Shown here: piece by piece, positions 3,515-5,708 of the stretch
How positions within the stretch are numbered: the first letter of the stretch is position 1
How the letters are laid out: each line of letters starts with the position of its first letter
Source of the DNA: Deltaproteobacteria bacterium
GTDB lineage: Bacteria > Desulfobacterota > Binatia > UBA9968
Reading direction: 5' to 3'
Assembly (NCBI GenBank): GCA_016844625.1
Contig: JAERMN010000399.1
Location: forward strand, 1 to 5,708
Length of the DNA: 5,708 bases
The notes under the pieces: model-generated
The model's input: only the letters and a program-made list of their open reading frames with translations
Told to the model about the DNA's origin: nothing
The model's database searches: none
Made by a program: the position numbers and the translations under genes

Positions 3515-5708
3515 ATGGAAGTTTCACGACGAGATTTTCTACGGCTTTCAGTCGCGGCAGGCACCGGCACAGCGCTCAGCGGCCTGATTGGTTCAGGCGT
3601 TAACTTAGGGCCGGCGGTCGCGCGAGCGCAGGAACTCAGGATCAAGGACGCCAAGGTTACCCCCAGCGTCTGCCCCTATTGCTCCGTCGGCTGCGGCACC
3701 CTCGTTCATACGGTCAACGGGCAGATCGTCAACATCGAGGGCGATCCGCGCAGTCCTCACAACGAGGGCACCCTCTGCCCCAAGGGCGCGGCGATCTTCC
3801 AGCTTCACGTCAATCCCAATCGTCCCACGCAGGTTCTCCATCGGGCCGCGGGCGCGACCGACTGGGAAGTATGGGACCTCGAGCGCGCGATGAACCGCAT
3901 CGCCGAGCTGACAAAGAAAACGCGCGATGATACCTTTATCGAGAAGCTGCCCAACGGAAAGGTCGTCAATATGACGCCCGCCATCTTCTCACTCGGCGGC
4001 GCCACGCTCGAAGCCGAGTTCAATCACGTGCACCAAAAGCTCATGCGCGGCCCAAAAGCTCATGCGCGGCTTGGGGATAGTCGCCATCGAGAACCAGGCG
4101 CGGATATGACACAGCTCTAGCGTCCCCGGTCTGGGGACTCGATTCGGCCGCGGCGCGGCCACCCTCTACCCCCGCAGCATGTACGACTCCGACTGCATCG
4201 TCGTCATGGGCTCCAACATGGCGGAGAACCATCCGGTCGCCTTCCGCTGGCCCATGAAAGCCAAGGTTGAGCACGGCGCCAAGATCGTTCACGTCGATCC
4301 GCGCTTCACCCGCACCAGTGCCGTTGCCGATATTTACGCGCCGGTGCGCGCCGGATCGGACATCGCCTTTCTGGGCGGCGTCATCAAATATGTTCTCGAC
4401 AGCGAGAAGTGGAACAAGGACCCGTTCTTCAAGACGTTTGTCGCCAACTACACCAATGCTGCGACCCTTATCAACGACGACTTCAAGGACACCGAAGATC
4501 TAGACGGAGTTTTTTCCGGCCTCGCGCCGGCCAAGGGCGGCGTGGCCGAATGGCCGTTCAATGGTTTGATCAATCAGTACGACGGCGCGACCTGGCAATA
4601 CGCCCGGGAGAAGGCCGGGGCGGCGCCGGCCGCAAAACTTGAAATCAAACCAGGGGAAGGATTTGCGCCGCTGGTAGCGTCGTTGGTCCGGCCGCCGGTG
4701 CTAAAAGACGAGACGCTGCAAAACCCGCGCTGTGTGTTGCAAATCGTCAAGCGGCATTTCGCGCGCTACACGCCGGAGATGGTCGAGAAGGCCACCGGCT
4801 GCCCCAAAGAGACTTTTCTCCAGGTCGCCGAGACCATTCTGGACAATTCAGGCGCGGATCGGACGACTTCATTTGCCTACGCCGTCGCCTGGACCCAGCA
4901 CACCTACGGCGTCCAGATTATCGGCGCTTGCGCGCTGTTGCAACTTCTGCTCGGCAACATCGGCCGGCCGGGCGCCGGCGTCATGGCGCTGCGCGGCCAT
5001 GCGTCGATTCAAGGATCGACGGATATTCCGACGCTCTACCATTCCATCCAGGGCTATATGAACGCGCCGTCGGCGCTCAGGAAGCACGACACGCTGCAAG
5101 ATTACATCGCGACCGAGCTGATACCGACGGGTTACTGGGCAAACATGCCGAAATTCATGGTCTCCTATCTCAAGTCCATTTACGGCGAGGCGGCCACGAA
5201 AGAAAACCAATTCGGCTACGACTGGCATCCGAAGATTCTCGGCGATCACTCGCACATGGCGATGTTTGCGGCGATGAACACCGGCAAGGTGAAAGGGATG
5301 ATCTGCATCGGCCAGAACCCTGCCACTTCGATCAACGCCAAACTCGAGCGGACTGGGCTGAGAAAGCTCGAATGGCTGGTTGTCAAAGACAATTGGGTCA
5401 CCGAGACGGCGACCTACTGGAAGAACGCGCCCGAAGTCAAGAGCGGCGAGGTGAAGACGGCGGACATCAAAACGGAAGTTTTCTTCTTGCCGGCCACCCA
5501 GGTCGCCGAGCTCGAGGGCACCTTCACGAACACCCAGCGCCTGCTGCAATTCCATCATAAAGCGGCCGAGGCTCCAGGCGATTGCCGGTCGGACACGTCT
5601 TTCAGCTATGATCTCGGCAAGCGGCTTAAAAAGCTTTACGCCAATTCCACACTGCCGCGCGATGAAGGGTGGAAGAACGTGGTGTGGGACTACGAGCACG
5701 AGAACGAA
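3515..5708 (+). CDS. fdnG: Selenocysteine formate dehydrogenase, alpha (catalytic) subunit; frameshifted by a 19-bp duplication; 3' end outside window
   Basis: Catalytic subunit of a membrane-associated formate dehydrogenase (FdnG/FdoG type) that oxidises formate to CO2, or the reverse, at a Mo/W-bis-pterin site. Residues 1-38 are a Tat signal: SRRDFLRLS (4-12), a hydrophobic stretch and an ARA cleavage site. The 4Fe-4S ligands are Cys53, Cys56, Cys60 and Cys88, with Lys90 of CPKG next to them. The frame from 3515 stops at 4118 because a 19-bp tandem duplication (4033-4070) shifts it. Removing one copy restores the frame and gives IENQARI-U-HSSSVPGLGTR, with selenocysteine at residue 192 (TGA 4107-4109), close to E. 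coli FdnG Sec196. The frame then stays open to the window end, with YPRSMYDSDCIVVMGSNMAENHP-like and AYAVAWTQHTYG family signatures. About 725 residues are present of roughly 1000. Beta and gamma subunit genes would be expected downstream. The gene is either truly broken or carries a sequence error. Confidence 0.9.
4033..4070 (+). repeat. Perfect 19-bp tandem duplication causing a frameshift
   Basis: Bases 4033-4051 and 4052-4070 are identical (CCAAAAGCTCATGCGCGGC). One copy encodes part of HQKLMRG, which is followed in the family by LGIVAIENQARI. The second copy repeats this in a shifted frame (HARL...) and leads to a TAG at 4118-4120. Nineteen is not a multiple of three, so the duplication moves the downstream coding sequence into another frame. 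Confidence 0.95.
4107..4138 (+). promoter_or_regulatory. Selenocysteine TGA codon and bacterial SECIS hairpin
   Basis: TGA (4107-4109) lies between codons for ARI and HSS, exactly where Sec-type formate dehydrogenases carry selenocysteine. A perfect 6-bp stem GTCCCC (4122-4127) / GGGGAC (4133-4138) closes the loop GGTCT (4128-4132). The loop starts 21 nt from the first base of the TGA, the same distance and codon phase as in E. coli fdhF as I recall it, and carries the same GGTCT apical sequence recognised by SelB. T at position 17 of the element is present but paired here. Decoding would need selA, selB, selC and selD elsewhere in the genome. Confidence 0.88.

Noticed and set aside
4869..5699. 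A 276-codon minus-strand frame opposite the formate dehydrogenase gene
   Set aside because: It is a shadow of the GC-rich + strand formate dehydrogenase frame, whose translation matches the family throughout.

Overview
The window is GC-rich and densely coded on the + strand. It looks like an anaerobic or facultatively anaerobic bacterium that uses tungsten (or molybdenum) pterin enzymes and selenocysteine. An uncultured Desulfobacterota/deltaproteobacterium-like lineage or a relative is my best guess. That placement rests only on the gene set and style, and no marker gene is present to fix it.

Layout. (1) Positions 2-151 hold the last 49 codons of an aldehyde:ferredoxin oxidoreductase (AOR), a tungsten-pterin enzyme. 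(2) Positions 152-283 are intergenic and filled with 9-bp-period GTTCAA repeats: one array forward, one inverted. (3) Positions 284-463 hold an unrecognised 59-aa helical protein with a good ribosome binding site. (4) Positions 470-3112 are a complete, tightly packed tungstate ABC transporter operon: tupA (binding protein), tupB (permease, 1 nt gap) and tupC (ATPase with a C-terminal TOBE/MOP-like domain, 19 nt overlap). (5) Positions 3113-3514 are a 402-nt intergenic region. It contains a second GTTCAA-type inverted repeat, a probable terminator, a probable sigma70 promoter and a leader. (6) From 3515 to the window edge lies the catalytic alpha subunit of a Tat-exported, selenocysteine-containing formate dehydrogenase (FdnG/FdoG type).

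The formate dehydrogenase gene is not a simple open frame. A perfect 19-bp tandem duplication (4033-4070) shifts the frame, which then stops at 4118-4120. With one copy removed, the frame continues through an in-frame TGA (4107-4109) in the hallmark context ARI-U-HSS. That TGA is followed by a SECIS-like hairpin whose GGTCT loop has the same spacing from the TGA as in E. coli fdhF as I recall it. The frame then stays open to the end of the window. The duplication may be a real inactivating mutation, a population variant or an assembly error.

Functional picture: a tungstate uptake system sits between two enzymes that commonly use tungsten, AOR and formate dehydrogenase. This suggests a tungsten-enzyme locus for aldehyde/carboxylate and formate/CO2 redox chemistry. 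That link is inferred from gene order and known family biochemistry.
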